The notes beneath the pieces were generated by a model. That model saw nothing but the letters and a program-made list of their open reading frames with translations. It did not search any database and was not told the origin of the DNA. A stretch of DNA of 15,558 nt from Syntrophaceae bacterium UBA7544 (GTDB lineage: Bacteria; Desulfobacterota; Syntrophia; Syntrophales; Smithellaceae), in NCBI GenBank assembly GCA_002479215.1, contig DLME01000042.1:2107-17664 (forward strand), written 5' to 3'. The position numbers and the translations under genes were made by a program. Within the stretch, counting starts at the first letter, position 1. The number at the start of each line of letters is the position of its first letter. Of the stretch, positions 6,227-13,881 are shown one piece after another.

Positions 6227-8644
6227 TTAATTGCGCAGTGGTTTCCCAGTGTTAAGCATATGCACGATTCTTTCGTGAGTTTTAGCTTCGCCCAAAAGAC
6301 TGATAAACGCTTCTTTTTCCAGATCAAGAATCTCCTGCTCGGATACCCACGTTCCTTCGGCGCAATCGCCTCCGGAAATGATATAAGCGACCTTTCTCGA
6401 AACATGCACATCATAATCGGATACGAAATTGCCTTGGCGCATATTATACAGCGCAGCATCAATCAGCCCGCGGAAATTTTCGCCCATGACGGGAATCATA
6501 GCCGGTCTGGGTTTTTTATAGAATTTGGCCAGACCCAAGACAACCTGCTTAGCATCCCATATATGCTGATCCCTGCTCAGACTAATTCCATCCGTCTTGC
6601 GAATATAACCCAGCTCCATCCCCTCGGCGGCACTTGTGGATACCTTGGCCATAGCAATATTCTGGAAGACCTTGACATATATCTGTTGGAGATTCATGCC
6701 ATCTTCAACCGCGCCACCGGGAATGCCTTCCGTGCAGCGAACCATTAATTCCTTGACGCCGCCACCCGCTGGAATAAGGCCGACGCCCACCTCCACCAGG
6801 CCGATGTAGGTTTCACCGTGGGGCTGGCATCTGGCGCCGTGCATGGCCATTTCACATCCGCCGCCTAACGCCATTCCGGCGGGGGCGGTAACAACCGGTT
6901 TTGCCAGATATTTCATCCTCATATTGGCGTTCTGCAGCGCCTCAATGCCCTTCCCGATAAGATCCCATTGTTTTTTCTGCGCTGCATCAAGGACAAAGAA
7001 TATATTGGCTCCCACAGAAAAATTCGTGGCGTGGTTGGCTACTACCATACCGACAAAGTCTTTTTCCACGATATCGCAGCTTTCAGCAAGCATGATCGTG
7101 AGATTTTCTTCGATCGCATTCATCTTGGTATGAAACTCCAGACAGGCAACACCATCGCCAATGTCTGTAAGGGTCGCGCCGGGATTGCTCTTAACAATCT
7201 TCTTGCGCTCTTTCAGAGAAGGAAGCAAAATAATCTTCGGATTCTCTTCCAGCTTGACATAGCCCTTTTTGGCGAAGTTATAGTAATATTTGCCGTCTTT
7301 CTTTTTTACATAGAAAGATTTGTGCCCGGCTTTCAGCATATCCTCAATTTTCTTGGGAACTTTGAGCTTCAATTTTTTCATGACTTGGACGGCTTCTTTG
7401 ACTCCTACGGCGTCCCATGTTTCAAACGGACCAAGTTGATGATTGTAACCCCATTTCATAGCGTTATCGATGCCGATGATTGTGTCGCTGATTTCTGGAA
7501 CGCGATTGGCCGCATAAATGAAATTATTACAGAGATATTCGCGCGCGACTTCCGCGGCCAGATCCGTGCCGTTGAACAATACTTTGAGTTTATCGGCAAA
7601 GCCGCCTTCTGTCTTTTTCGCAGCCTCTATGGATTCAAATTTTGGTTTTGTTGGGACGACATATTCCATCTTCTTGTAATCGAGAACCAGCTTTATCTTT
7701 TTCCCTTTTTCATCCTTGGTTCTTTTGTAGTAACCCTGGCCGGCTTTATTGCCCAGCCACTTATTTTCGATCATCTTTTGAATAAGTTCATTGGGTTTGA
7801 AATATTCCCGCATTTCATCATCCGGCACCGCATCGTAAAGGTTTTTACTGACATGAAAACCGGTATCCAGTCCGACCAAATCTATCGTTCCAAAAACAGC
7901 GGAACTGGGCCTACCGAGAGGTTTGCTGATAATGGCATCGAGCTCCTCGATTTTAAGGCCTTTGCTGAACATCACATGAGCAGCATTAGACATATCGAAA
8001 CTGCCGATGCGATTACCGATAAAGTTTGGTCTGTCTTTACAAACAACAACCCCTTTCCCCAGAACGCTTTCACAAAATTTTACCATATAATCGACGACAG
8101 CTTTTTTCGTTTTTTCACCGGGGATAATTTCCAGAAGCTTCATATAGCGCGGCGGATTAAAGAAATGCATTCCTAAAAATCGTTCTTTCAATTTCGGGCT
8201 AAACTTTGCGGATATGTCCTTAATGGGAATCCCCGAAGTATTGGTTGTTACAATGCAGGTGTCTCTCACGATTTTTTCGACTTTGGCAAAAAGGTCCTGT
8301 TTTATTTTCAAATTTTCAATAACGACCTCGATGACTAGATCGACATCGGCAAGCATATTTAAATTATCTTCAAAATTGCCGGTTTTGATCATCGACGCAT
8401 TCTTTTTGTTATAAAACGCCGACGGCTTGGATTTAATGGCTCCAGCCAATCCGTTTTCGGCAAACCGATTGCGCCATGCCGGGCTTTTTTCGGTGAGCCC
8501 TTTTTTCTTATCTGCTTCCGTCAACTCGAAAGGAATGATATCCAAAAGACAGCATTCGATACCGGCATTGGTTAAATGAGCGGCGATGGTCGCGCCCATA
8601 ACTCCCGCTCCTAAAACAGCTACTTTTTTAATCTCATATGACAT
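6227..8644 (-). CDS. fadN: 3-hydroxyacyl-CoA dehydrogenase / enoyl-CoA hydratase, FadN-type two-domain protein
   Basis: A protein of 805 residues that hydrates enoyl-CoA and oxidises the resulting 3-hydroxyacyl-CoA with NAD. Domain order is dehydrogenase first, hydratase last, as in Bacillus FadN (about 790 residues) and opposite to E. coli FadB. The Rossmann motif GAGVMG is at 12-17. Dehydrogenase catalytic residues S137, H160, E172 and N211 match the classical Ser/His/Glu/Asn set. The crotonase domain starts near 490, with oxyanion-hole segments GAN (about 545-547) and ALGGGCE. Both catalytic glutamates are present (E598, E618), so it should be active in both steps. AAGGAGG sits 6 nt before the ATG. 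It lies 113 nt downstream of the acyl-CoA dehydrogenase gene. Confidence 0.92.
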   Translation of the reverse strand: MSYEIKKVAVLGAGVMGATIAAHLTNAGIECCLLDIIPFELTEADKKKGLTEKSPAWRNRFAENGLAGAIKSKPSAFYNKKNASMIKTGNFEDNLNMLADVDLVIEVVIENLKIKQDLFAKVEKIVRDTCIVTTNTSGIPIKDISAKFSPKLKERFLGMHFFNPPRYMKLLEIIPGEKTKKAVVDYMVKFCESVLGKGVVVCKDRPNFIGNRIGSFDMSNAAHVMFSKGLKIEELDAIISKPLGRPSSAVFGTIDLVGLDTGFHVSKNLYDAVPDDEMREYFKPNELIQKMIENKWLGNKAGQGYYKRTKDEKGKKIKLVLDYKKMEYVVPTKPKFESIEAAKKTEGGFADKLKVLFNGTDLAAEVAREYLCNNFIYAANRVPEISDTIIGIDNAMKWGYNHQLGPFETWDAVGVKEAVQVMKKLKLKVPKKIEDMLKAGHKSFYVKKKDGKYYYNFAKKGYVKLEENPKIILLPSLKERKKIVKSNPGATLTDIGDGVACLEFHTKMNAIEENLTIMLAESCDIVEKDFVGMVVANHATNFSVGANIFFVLDAAQKKQWDLIGKGIEALQNANMRMKYLAKPVVTAPAGMALGGGCEMAMHGARCQPHGETYIGLVEVGVGLIPAGGGVKELMVRCTEGIPGGAVEDGMNLQQIYVKVFQNIAMAKVSTSAAEGMELGYIRKTDGISLSRDQHIWDAKQVVLGLAKFYKKPRPAMIPVMGENFRGLIDAALYNMRQGNFVSDYDVHVSRKVAYIISGGDCAEGTWVSEQEILDLEKEAFISLLGEAKTHERIVHMLNTGKPLRN

Positions 8645-8674
8645 GATTTTCCTCCTTCGCCTTTCCTAAAATAA

Positions 8675-8747
8675 CCGTCATCGGTTTAATGGACGGCTTA
8701 TAAATGGCGGCTTTAAAATGTTTGAGGCCGTGCTTTAAGCATGGCTT
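8675..8747. other. Two small hairpins between acyl-CoA dehydrogenase and HAD/hydratase genes
   Basis: The 113-nt gap holds CCGTC (8675-8679) against GACGG (8692-8696), and a second imperfect stem at 8725-8747 with TGC/GCA around a 5-nt loop. On the transcribed minus strand the second stem has A-C mismatches, so it is weak. Neither is followed by a T run. They may be intercistronic processing or stability structures. Confidence 0.3.
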
Positions 8748-8757
8748 CTTAATTTAA

Positions 8758-10620
8758 TTAAATGGCAAAAGCCGCTTCGGTCATTTCCAGGGGCGCTTTT
8801 TCATCCATTTTAATGGCTTCACAACGCGCCTTTACGGTGGTCAAACTTTCCACGGCAAAAAATTTCGCCGAAGCAACCCTGCCGCTGTAGAAAGCAGCTT
8901 CCTTGTTTTCCTTATTCAAAGCCTTCTGTTTCTCCGCGCTGTCCGCGCCCTTTTCCTTATAGATAGCCGCAAGCTTTTCCGCCGCGACTCCGGCCGCATC
9001 GATAAGGAAATGGCCGACCAGCACATCACCGAAAAGTTCCATAAACTTGTAGGCATTAAAAATCGGCAGAAGGAAATTTCCCGCTTTTCCGGCCTGAACG
9101 AAAAACATCGTCAAATCTATACAGGCGTTGGCGGCTTCTTCCAAGATGGCGGTGTATTTGCCAAGTTCTTTATGTTCCTTCATTTTCTTGATGTTTTTCT
9201 GAATTTCGCCAAAGAGATTCATGGCGTTCATGCCTTTTCTCTGACCTAGGCTTCTGCCTACAAGAGTCAGCGATTGAATACCATTGGTTCCCTCATAAAT
9301 AGTGGCAATCTTCTCATCGCGCAGATACTGTTCCACTGGATATTCGGAGCAGTAACCATAGCCTCCGTAGACATCCATGGCCATGGAGCAGATCATGAGC
9401 CCCTTGTCTGAACAGTAGGCCTTAACGACCGTGGTCATCAGATCCAGAAATCCTTCCCAGGTCGCTTTCTCTTCTTCCGTCTTTGCTATTGTCGACTTAT
9501 CCATACAATAGGCAACAAAATAACACATGGAGCGCATTCCTTCGATGTGAGATTTCATCCACATTAATTTGCGGCGTATATCGGGATGATTGATGATGGT
9601 TACAGCTTTGGCATCAGGATTCTTTCCCGCCAAAATGTCGTTACTCTGAACGCGTTCCTTGGCGTACTGAACGGCATGCTCATAAGCAGCTGAAGCGCCG
9701 GATAATCCTTGCATACCCGTTCCCAATCTGGCCTCATTCATCATCTGGAACATGATGCGCATGCCTTCCCGTTCATTACCCAATAGCTCACCAATACACT
9801 TCCCCTCTTCGCCGAAGTTCAGAGTTGCTGTAGCCGATCCCTTGATGCCCATCTTGTGTTCGATACCGCCTGTATTGACATCATTGGGTTCGCCCAAAGA
9901 TCCGTCATCCTTAACTCGAACCTTGGGTACGATGAAGATGGAAATACCTTTTGTTCCCGGGGGGTCACCTTCAATTCGGGCAAGGACAGGGTGGATAATA
10001 TTTTCGGTAAGATTATGGTCTCCCGAAGATATAAAGCACTTAGTTCCTGTGATAAGGAATTTCCCGTCGGGAAGACGCTTAGCTGTCGTCTTCGTGGCGC
10101 CAACGTCGCTGCCCGCGCCCGGCTCGGTAAGACACATAGTCCCGGCCCACTGGCCCGCATACATTTTGTGCATGTATTTGTTCTTCTGTTCCTCCGTCCC
10201 ATAGGTGTGGACGAGACCAGCGGCGCCATGGGTCAGGCCCGGATACATACAGAAGGCATAGTTGGCCGAACCCATAAGTTCCGTTACGGCAAAACCAATG
10301 GAGCGCGGCAGTCCTTGCCCACCGACATCAGGCGACTCCGAGGCGGCAAGCCATCCCGCTTCGGTGTATTTCTTCCACGCTTCGTGGAAACATTTGGGAA
10401 CTGATACCCTCCCATTTTTGATTGTGCACCCTTCCTTGTCGCCTTCAGCGAGCGTCGGTGCAATGACGTTTACGGCCATTTTTTCGGCCTCTTTGAGCAC
10501 CATCAAAAGATCGTCTTTGGAGAAGTCTTTAAAAGCTTCTGATTCAAACAATTTTTCAATGCCCAATTGTTCGAAAAGGACGAACTCTTGATCCCTTGTG
10601 TTCACCAGCAAATTACTCAT
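8758..10620 (-). CDS. Acyl-CoA dehydrogenase, long DmdC/FadE1-like family with C-terminal extension
   Basis: An FAD-dependent enzyme of 620 residues that oxidises acyl-CoA to enoyl-CoA and passes electrons to ETF. The N-terminal helical domain spans about 40-155. The flavin/substrate motif CLTEPGAGSDVG is at 163-174, and the C-terminal helical domain covers about 285-450. The expected catalytic base is E443 in IYEGTNGIQ. About 150 extra residues after 460 form the extension of the roughly 600-residue family that includes DmdC. An in-frame GTG at 10629 lies inside the Shine-Dalgarno region; the ATG at 10620, with AAAGGTGG five nt upstream, is the better start. It is the first enzyme gene after the TetR regulator, 52 nt away. 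Chain-length preference and whether it is a 3-methylthiopropionyl-CoA dehydrogenase cannot be told. No etfAB genes are in the window. Confidence 0.9.
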   Translation of the reverse strand: MSNLLVNTRDQEFVLFEQLGIEKLFESEAFKDFSKDDLLMVLKEAEKMAVNVIAPTLAEGDKEGCTIKNGRVSVPKCFHEAWKKYTEAGWLAASESPDVGGQGLPRSIGFAVTELMGSANYAFCMYPGLTHGAAGLVHTYGTEEQKNKYMHKMYAGQWAGTMCLTEPGAGSDVGATKTTAKRLPDGKFLITGTKCFISSGDHNLTENIIHPVLARIEGDPPGTKGISIFIVPKVRVKDDGSLGEPNDVNTGGIEHKMGIKGSATATLNFGEEGKCIGELLGNEREGMRIMFQMMNEARLGTGMQGLSGASAAYEHAVQYAKERVQSNDILAGKNPDAKAVTIINHPDIRRKLMWMKSHIEGMRSMCYFVAYCMDKSTIAKTEEEKATWEGFLDLMTTVVKAYCSDKGLMICSMAMDVYGGYGYCSEYPVEQYLRDEKIATIYEGTNGIQSLTLVGRSLGQRKGMNAMNLFGEIQKNIKKMKEHKELGKYTAILEEAANACIDLTMFFVQAGKAGNFLLPIFNAYKFMELFGDVLVGHFLIDAAGVAAEKLAAIYKEKGADSAEKQKALNKENKEAAFYSGRVASAKFFAVESLTTVKARCEAIKMDEKAPLEMTEAAFAI

Positions 10621-10641
10621 AAGAACCACCTTTCCTTTTTT

Positions 10642-10669
10642 ATTTTAAAAATATATTTTAAAAAAATAT
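10642..10669. repeat. AT-only tandem repeat between tetR and acyl-CoA dehydrogenase genes
   Basis: ATTTTAAAAATAT (10642-10654) is followed directly by ATTTTAAAAAAATAT (10655-10669), two near-identical copies each containing the palindrome TTTTAAAA. It fills most of the 52-nt gap. It may give an unstructured leader that aids translation of the dehydrogenase; several -10-like sextamers occur but no -35 box is evident. Confidence 0.5.
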
Positions 10670-10672
10670 CCA

Positions 10673-11305
10673 TCATGCCTGTTTTAAGCCTTTAATGAAT
10701 ACCTCCAATGCTGATTTAATTGTGGTGCGAATTTTTTCTTTTCGTTTTACTTTCAAACCCGAAAAAAGATACAGCGAGATAATGCCATTAAGTAAACCCC
10801 AGATAGCATACTGATTTTGCTTTGAATTGATGTTTGCATGTAATTCTTTTGATTCCAAACCCAATTCCAAGATTTTACCAAACACATCAATCGACTTGTT
10901 ATTGGCTTTGATGATTTGAGGATTAAGCTCCTCGGATAGATTCATTTGACCGGGTTGAAGCATATAAATCATAAGGATCCTAAACAGTTCACTGTCGTTC
11001 AGAAAAAAATCGGCGTAGGCATAGGAAAATTCAACTAATAAATCAGCCGCCGATTTTTTCTTGTTAAAAAGACCAGACGTGTGCTGATTAAACTTCTCGA
11101 TATCGTTTAGTAAGACCTGGGCATAAATTTCTTCTTTGCTGTTAAAATAAAGATAAATCGAACCCTTGCCCAACTCGGAGAATTTAGCTATTTCATCGAC
11201 AGTAACGTTATTAAATCCTTTTTCTAAGAACAGTGAACGCGCTGATTTGAGGATTAATTTTCTGCGGCCGTCTTTCTCTTTTCCCCTACGCTCTAAGAGC
11301 CCCAA
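10673..11305 (-). CDS. TetR-family transcriptional regulator of the beta-oxidation operon
   Basis: A protein of 210 residues with an N-terminal TetR helix-turn-helix (about 15-62), including VTVDEIAKFSELGKGSIYLY and F-x-SKEEIY. The divergent helical ligand-binding domain (about 75-210) is typical; such domains in fatty-acid regulators bind acyl-CoA, which is inferred here only from position. It starts at TTG (11305): GAAGG of the run AGGAAGAAGG lies 5 nt upstream and no ATG fits. It is the first gene of the operon, 52 nt before the acyl-CoA dehydrogenase, behind a promoter and palindrome at 11349-11425, so autoregulation plus control of the enzymes is likely. Analogous to TetR-type FadR of Bacillus, but I do not see that protein's published operator here. 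Confidence 0.88.
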   Translation of the reverse strand: MGLLERRGKEKDGRRKLILKSARSLFLEKGFNNVTVDEIAKFSELGKGSIYLYFNSKEEIYAQVLLNDIEKFNQHTSGLFNKKKSAADLLVEFSYAYADFFLNDSELFRILMIYMLQPGQMNLSEELNPQIIKANNKSIDVFGKILELGLESKELHANINSKQNQYAIWGLLNGIISLYLFSGLKVKRKEKIRTTIKSALEVFIKGLKQA

Positions 11306-11348
11306 AACAACCTTCTTCCTTACGTAAATACTGCTTTGCTTAAACTGC

Positions 11349-11363
11349 GGTCAATATGTGACC
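11349..11363. promoter_or_regulatory. Candidate TetR operator, GGTCA-N5-TGACC
   Basis: GGTCA and TGACC are perfect complements separated by 5 nt, centred about 50 nt upstream of the regulator's TTG start and about 15 nt downstream of the predicted transcription start. A partial half-site (AGTCA, 11367-11371) lies next to it. Position and symmetry fit an autoregulatory operator. That the neighbouring TetR protein binds it is inference. Confidence 0.45.
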
Positions 11364-11377
11364 ACCAGTCATGTTCA

Positions 11378-11425
11378 TTTGTAAAACAATAAGATGTTAA
11401 AGTCAAGAGAAAAAAATATTTTTTT
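11378..11425 (-). promoter_or_regulatory. Promoter of the tetR-beta-oxidation operon, with UP-like AT tract
   Basis: On the minus strand TTGACT (11401-11406, 5 of 6), a 17-nt spacer and TACAAA (11378-11383, 4 of 6) form a good sigma70 promoter. Directly upstream of the -35 box lies the perfect palindrome AAAAAAATATTTTTTT (11410-11425), at the place and with the A-tract/T-tract look of an UP element. Predicted start is near 11371, upstream of the palindromic operator. A weaker alternative uses TTGACC inside the operator. Confidence 0.55.
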
Positions 11426-11543
11426 AGAAAAATCGATGAATTTACAGATTTGCCTTATGGTTTTACTTGATATTAAAGACAATATTGATATTTCTTGGAG
11501 CTGAACGGTCTCTAGGGTATTGAAACACAAAGCTTCTCTAAAG
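11426..11543. other. AT-rich gap between the second methyltransferase and the tetR promoter
   Basis: I see no gene here. It contains a weak 5-bp hairpin, AGCTT/AAGCT, around 11531-11545 at the 3' end of the methyltransferase gene, with no convincing terminator. Transcription from the methyltransferase gene may run through into the tetR operon. Confidence 0.3.
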
Positions 11544-12299
11544 CTATTTTGGCCGACGACCGTATATATGTAATGAACCGGCAAGTTCACGGATTACCGG
11601 TATTTTTTCGAGAATAAAACCTATTTTATCAACTGTATCAATTAGTTTAACGGGCATCGCTGGATGTAGCCAATCAAATGGCGTAATTTGAACATCGACA
11701 AATCCGGCATGGCATAATAAATTATGTATATTCCAACGCAGGAATGCGGTTTCATCGGGAGAATCCCCCATTTTTCTTTTTAGCCAAGAAATATTTTTCT
11801 GGATAGCAATCTGCGGATTGAGCATATTAGGTTCCGCAAAGCTCAATATTCCGTCAGGCTTTAGAAATTTATAAATTGTGGCAAGTGCCGGTGTTATATC
11901 CAAATGATGTAATACCGATGAACCAATTACTGCATCAAAAGGACCCATCGGATCGCAATCTTCAAACCTGCTTTCTAAGAATTGAACCTGTCCTGAAGAA
12001 AGTCCTTTTGCTTGAGCTTTATCTAATAACTCTCTGGAAATATCCACAGCAACTATCTTCGCACCTGATCCGGCAAACATTTCCGTAAAGATTCCCGTAC
12101 CGCAACCGATCTCTAAAGCATAACTTTCTGATCCCAAACGGGCGCTATCAGCAATCATCTGCGCCCTTCTTTTCGCTCTGCGCTTTCCGGCAGCCGTCTT
12201 CCAGCCCCAGATCAGTTCCGGATCTTTTTCGGCAATGTTTTTGCCATGAACAATTTCGTGACGCGCTCTATCTTTTTTCCGGCTATTAATTTTATACAT
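11544..12299 (-). CDS. Class I SAM-dependent methyltransferase, substrate unknown
   Basis: A Rossmann-fold methyltransferase of 251 residues from the chosen start. Motif I is LEIGCGTGIF (62-71) and the ribose-binding acid is D86 in VAVD. FDAVIGSSVLHHL (121-133) is motif IV/post-IV, and FLKPDGILSFAEP (145-157) is the usual beta-strand 6 region. The basic N-terminus (about 5-46) could contact nucleic acid, phospholipid or sugar phosphate; I cannot choose. Start choice is uncertain: ATG at 12299 gives a 25-nt gap to the upstream gene but has only a distant AGG; TTG at 12332 would add 11 residues and overlap that gene by 8 nt. Either way it is tightly coupled to the methyltransferase-glycosyltransferase gene and probably acts on the same product, for example O-methylating a glycan or lipid carrier. 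Confidence 0.8.
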   Translation of the reverse strand: MYKINSRKKDRARHEIVHGKNIAEKDPELIWGWKTAAGKRRAKRRAQMIADSARLGSESYALEIGCGTGIFTEMFAGSGAKIVAVDISRELLDKAQAKGLSSGQVQFLESRFEDCDPMGPFDAVIGSSVLHHLDITPALATIYKFLKPDGILSFAEPNMLNPQIAIQKNISWLKRKMGDSPDETAFLRWNIHNLLCHAGFVDVQITPFDWLHPAMPVKLIDTVDKIGFILEKIPVIRELAGSLHIYGRRPK

Positions 12300-12324
12300 T
12301 AAAAACACTAGGCCTGTTTGTTGT

Positions 12325-13779
12325 TTATACAAATTTAATACGTCTTAAGGCGAAAAAGACCATTCTCAGTAAGAGCCAGCCATGTTTCCAACGGCTGATA
12401 TTGGTTGTTCCATAGGTGCGTTCACGGTAGCGGATGGGAATTTCAACAATTTTCAAATTCAATTTGGCTGCACCAAACAACAGATCAAAATCGCCAAAGG
12501 GATCGAAATCGCCAAAATATGACCTGTTAGCTGCAATCCTTTCATAATCAGCTTTCCATAAAACTTTAGTACCGCATAATGTGTCTTTAATCGGCTGCCC
12601 CAAGAGCCAGGAAAAAGCCAAGCTGAAAAACTTGTTCCCCAGAAAATTAAAAAAACGCATGGCCTCTTTTTCCATTGGATAAACTAATCGCACTCCATTG
12701 ACAAATTCAGCCTTACCATTGGCAAGCACGTCGTAAAACCTAGGCAGATCTTCCGGCGACACTGTCAAATCAGCATCAAAAATCATGAGGATATCACCTC
12801 TTGCATGTTTGAAGCCTAAACGGACAGCATCACCTTTACCTTGGCCATCCTGACGCAAAAGCATCGATAGTCGGTGAGGATTATCTGCCATCGCTTTTTT
12901 GATTGTCTCGTAAGTATTATCAGTAGAATTACCTTCAACAAATATTATTTCCGTACCTCCACCCATTTCCGGTATGGAGGAGAATATCTTGGCGATATTG
13001 CCGGTTTCATTGCGCGTGGGAACAATAACGGATACTTTAGGAGCTTCTGACAAAAATGAACCTGTATTACATGGCTTTGCTACAATTATATGAGTTAAGG
13101 CAAATATTTTGAACGGCCAGATTTTGACAATAAATCGGTTTAATAAAGAAGCAATTAAGGGCACATTTATCGGCCAGATAATTTCTTCCCAGTGCCTGAT
13201 AACCTCAAAATTAGCCAGAGAAAATAATCCTTTTATATCGTCCACTGTAAGCCAATTCTGAAACAAGGCCGATTTAGCCAGTCCCAACTTCCTGACAATC
13301 CAAAGTGGCAATTCCCATAAACGGCTGTACGAGGTAATAATGATCCTTGACCTTGGTGTGGTAAGCACATGGATGTTCTTAAACACTGATTGCACATCCC
13401 ACAAGTCATTGACTAAATCGGAAAGTATAATAAAATCAAATTGAGTTTTTATATTGAGTTCATGCGCGTCAGCTTGAATAAAATGTAAATCCGGATAACC
13501 ATTTTTGGCGCGCTCAATCATTTCCGCCGAAAAATCTACACCAACTCCATAGGAAGGCTTAAGAGCAGCAAGTAGCTCACCGCAACCGCAGCCCATTTCC
13601 ATTACACGCTGTCCGGGTGGAATAACAAATTGCAATACTTTCTGTAAACGATTATGATAATAACCGCTGAAACCTTGCCACTTATCAGACTTCTGGGCAA
13701 CCTTATCCCAATGGGAAACACGCGTTTTTTGATAACTTATATAGTCCGAATTCTCTTTATGAAAAACTGTTTTCCTCAA
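12325..13779 (-). CDS. Fusion of SAM methyltransferase and GT2 (DPM1-like) glycosyltransferase
   Basis: A protein of 484 residues. The N-terminal half is a class I methyltransferase with motif I VMEMGCGCG (59-67) and acid D82. The C-terminal half (about 245-484) is a GT-A glycosyltransferase of family 2: VSVIVPTRNE (249-258), EGNSTDNT, the DAD metal/donor motif at 335-337, then DTLCGTKV (399-406), and a basic end without membrane segments. This layout matches dolichol-phosphate mannose synthases and bacterial polyprenyl-phosphate sugar synthases. A moderately hydrophobic stretch (about 205-235) links the halves. The start is TTG at 13779 with GAAAGG 9 nt upstream; the next methionine (M60) would destroy motif I. 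Sugar, carrier and methyl acceptor are unknown. It lies 102 nt after the TPR membrane protein gene. Confidence 0.86.
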   Translation of the reverse strand: MRKTVFHKENSDYISYQKTRVSHWDKVAQKSDKWQGFSGYYHNRLQKVLQFVIPPGQRVMEMGCGCGELLAALKPSYGVGVDFSAEMIERAKNGYPDLHFIQADAHELNIKTQFDFIILSDLVNDLWDVQSVFKNIHVLTTPRSRIIITSYSRLWELPLWIVRKLGLAKSALFQNWLTVDDIKGLFSLANFEVIRHWEEIIWPINVPLIASLLNRFIVKIWPFKIFALTHIIVAKPCNTGSFLSEAPKVSVIVPTRNETGNIAKIFSSIPEMGGGTEIIFVEGNSTDNTYETIKKAMADNPHRLSMLLRQDGQGKGDAVRLGFKHARGDILMIFDADLTVSPEDLPRFYDVLANGKAEFVNGVRLVYPMEKEAMRFFNFLGNKFFSLAFSWLLGQPIKDTLCGTKVLWKADYERIAANRSYFGDFDPFGDFDLLFGAAKLNLKIVEIPIRYRERTYGTTNISRWKHGWLLLRMVFFALRRIKFV

Positions 13780-13801
13780 ATATATAAACCTTTCTTCGAT
13801 A

Positions 13802-13828
13802 ACTATATGGCAATGAAGTCATCGTCAA
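13802..13828 (-). promoter_or_regulatory. Possible promoter of the methyltransferase-glycosyltransferase gene
   Basis: On the minus strand TTGACG (13823-13828, 5 of 6) and TATAGT (13802-13807, 5 of 6) are good boxes, but the spacer is only 15 nt, below the optimum. It sits in the 102-nt gap after the TPR gene, about 23 nt before the TTG start, leaving a short leader with the RBS. Confidence 0.35.
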
Positions 13829-13881
13829 GCATTAAGTACTTATACATAGCCCTAATTGATGGAACAGTTTTTTATGGTTTT

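Noticed and set aside
6145..6462. A 105-codon minus-strand frame spanning the end of the HAD/hydratase gene and the following gap
   Set aside because: It reads the hydratase gene in another frame, with no motif and no RBS; there is no sign of a frameshift since the main frame ends normally.
6968..8176. A 402-codon open frame on the plus strand, antisense to the HAD/hydratase gene
   Set aside because: It lies wholly inside a gene with complete catalytic motifs on the other strand, has no recognisable domain, and its residue composition looks like a shadow frame.
9819..10404. Open frames of 136 to 182 codons on both strands inside the acyl-CoA dehydrogenase gene
   Set aside because: All overlap the part encoding the conserved flavin-binding motif; they are shadows with low-complexity composition.
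11375..11590. A 71-codon minus-strand frame in the gap before tetR
   Set aside because: It overlaps the end of the methyltransferase gene and the tetR promoter, shows no family resemblance, and I saw no convincing RBS.
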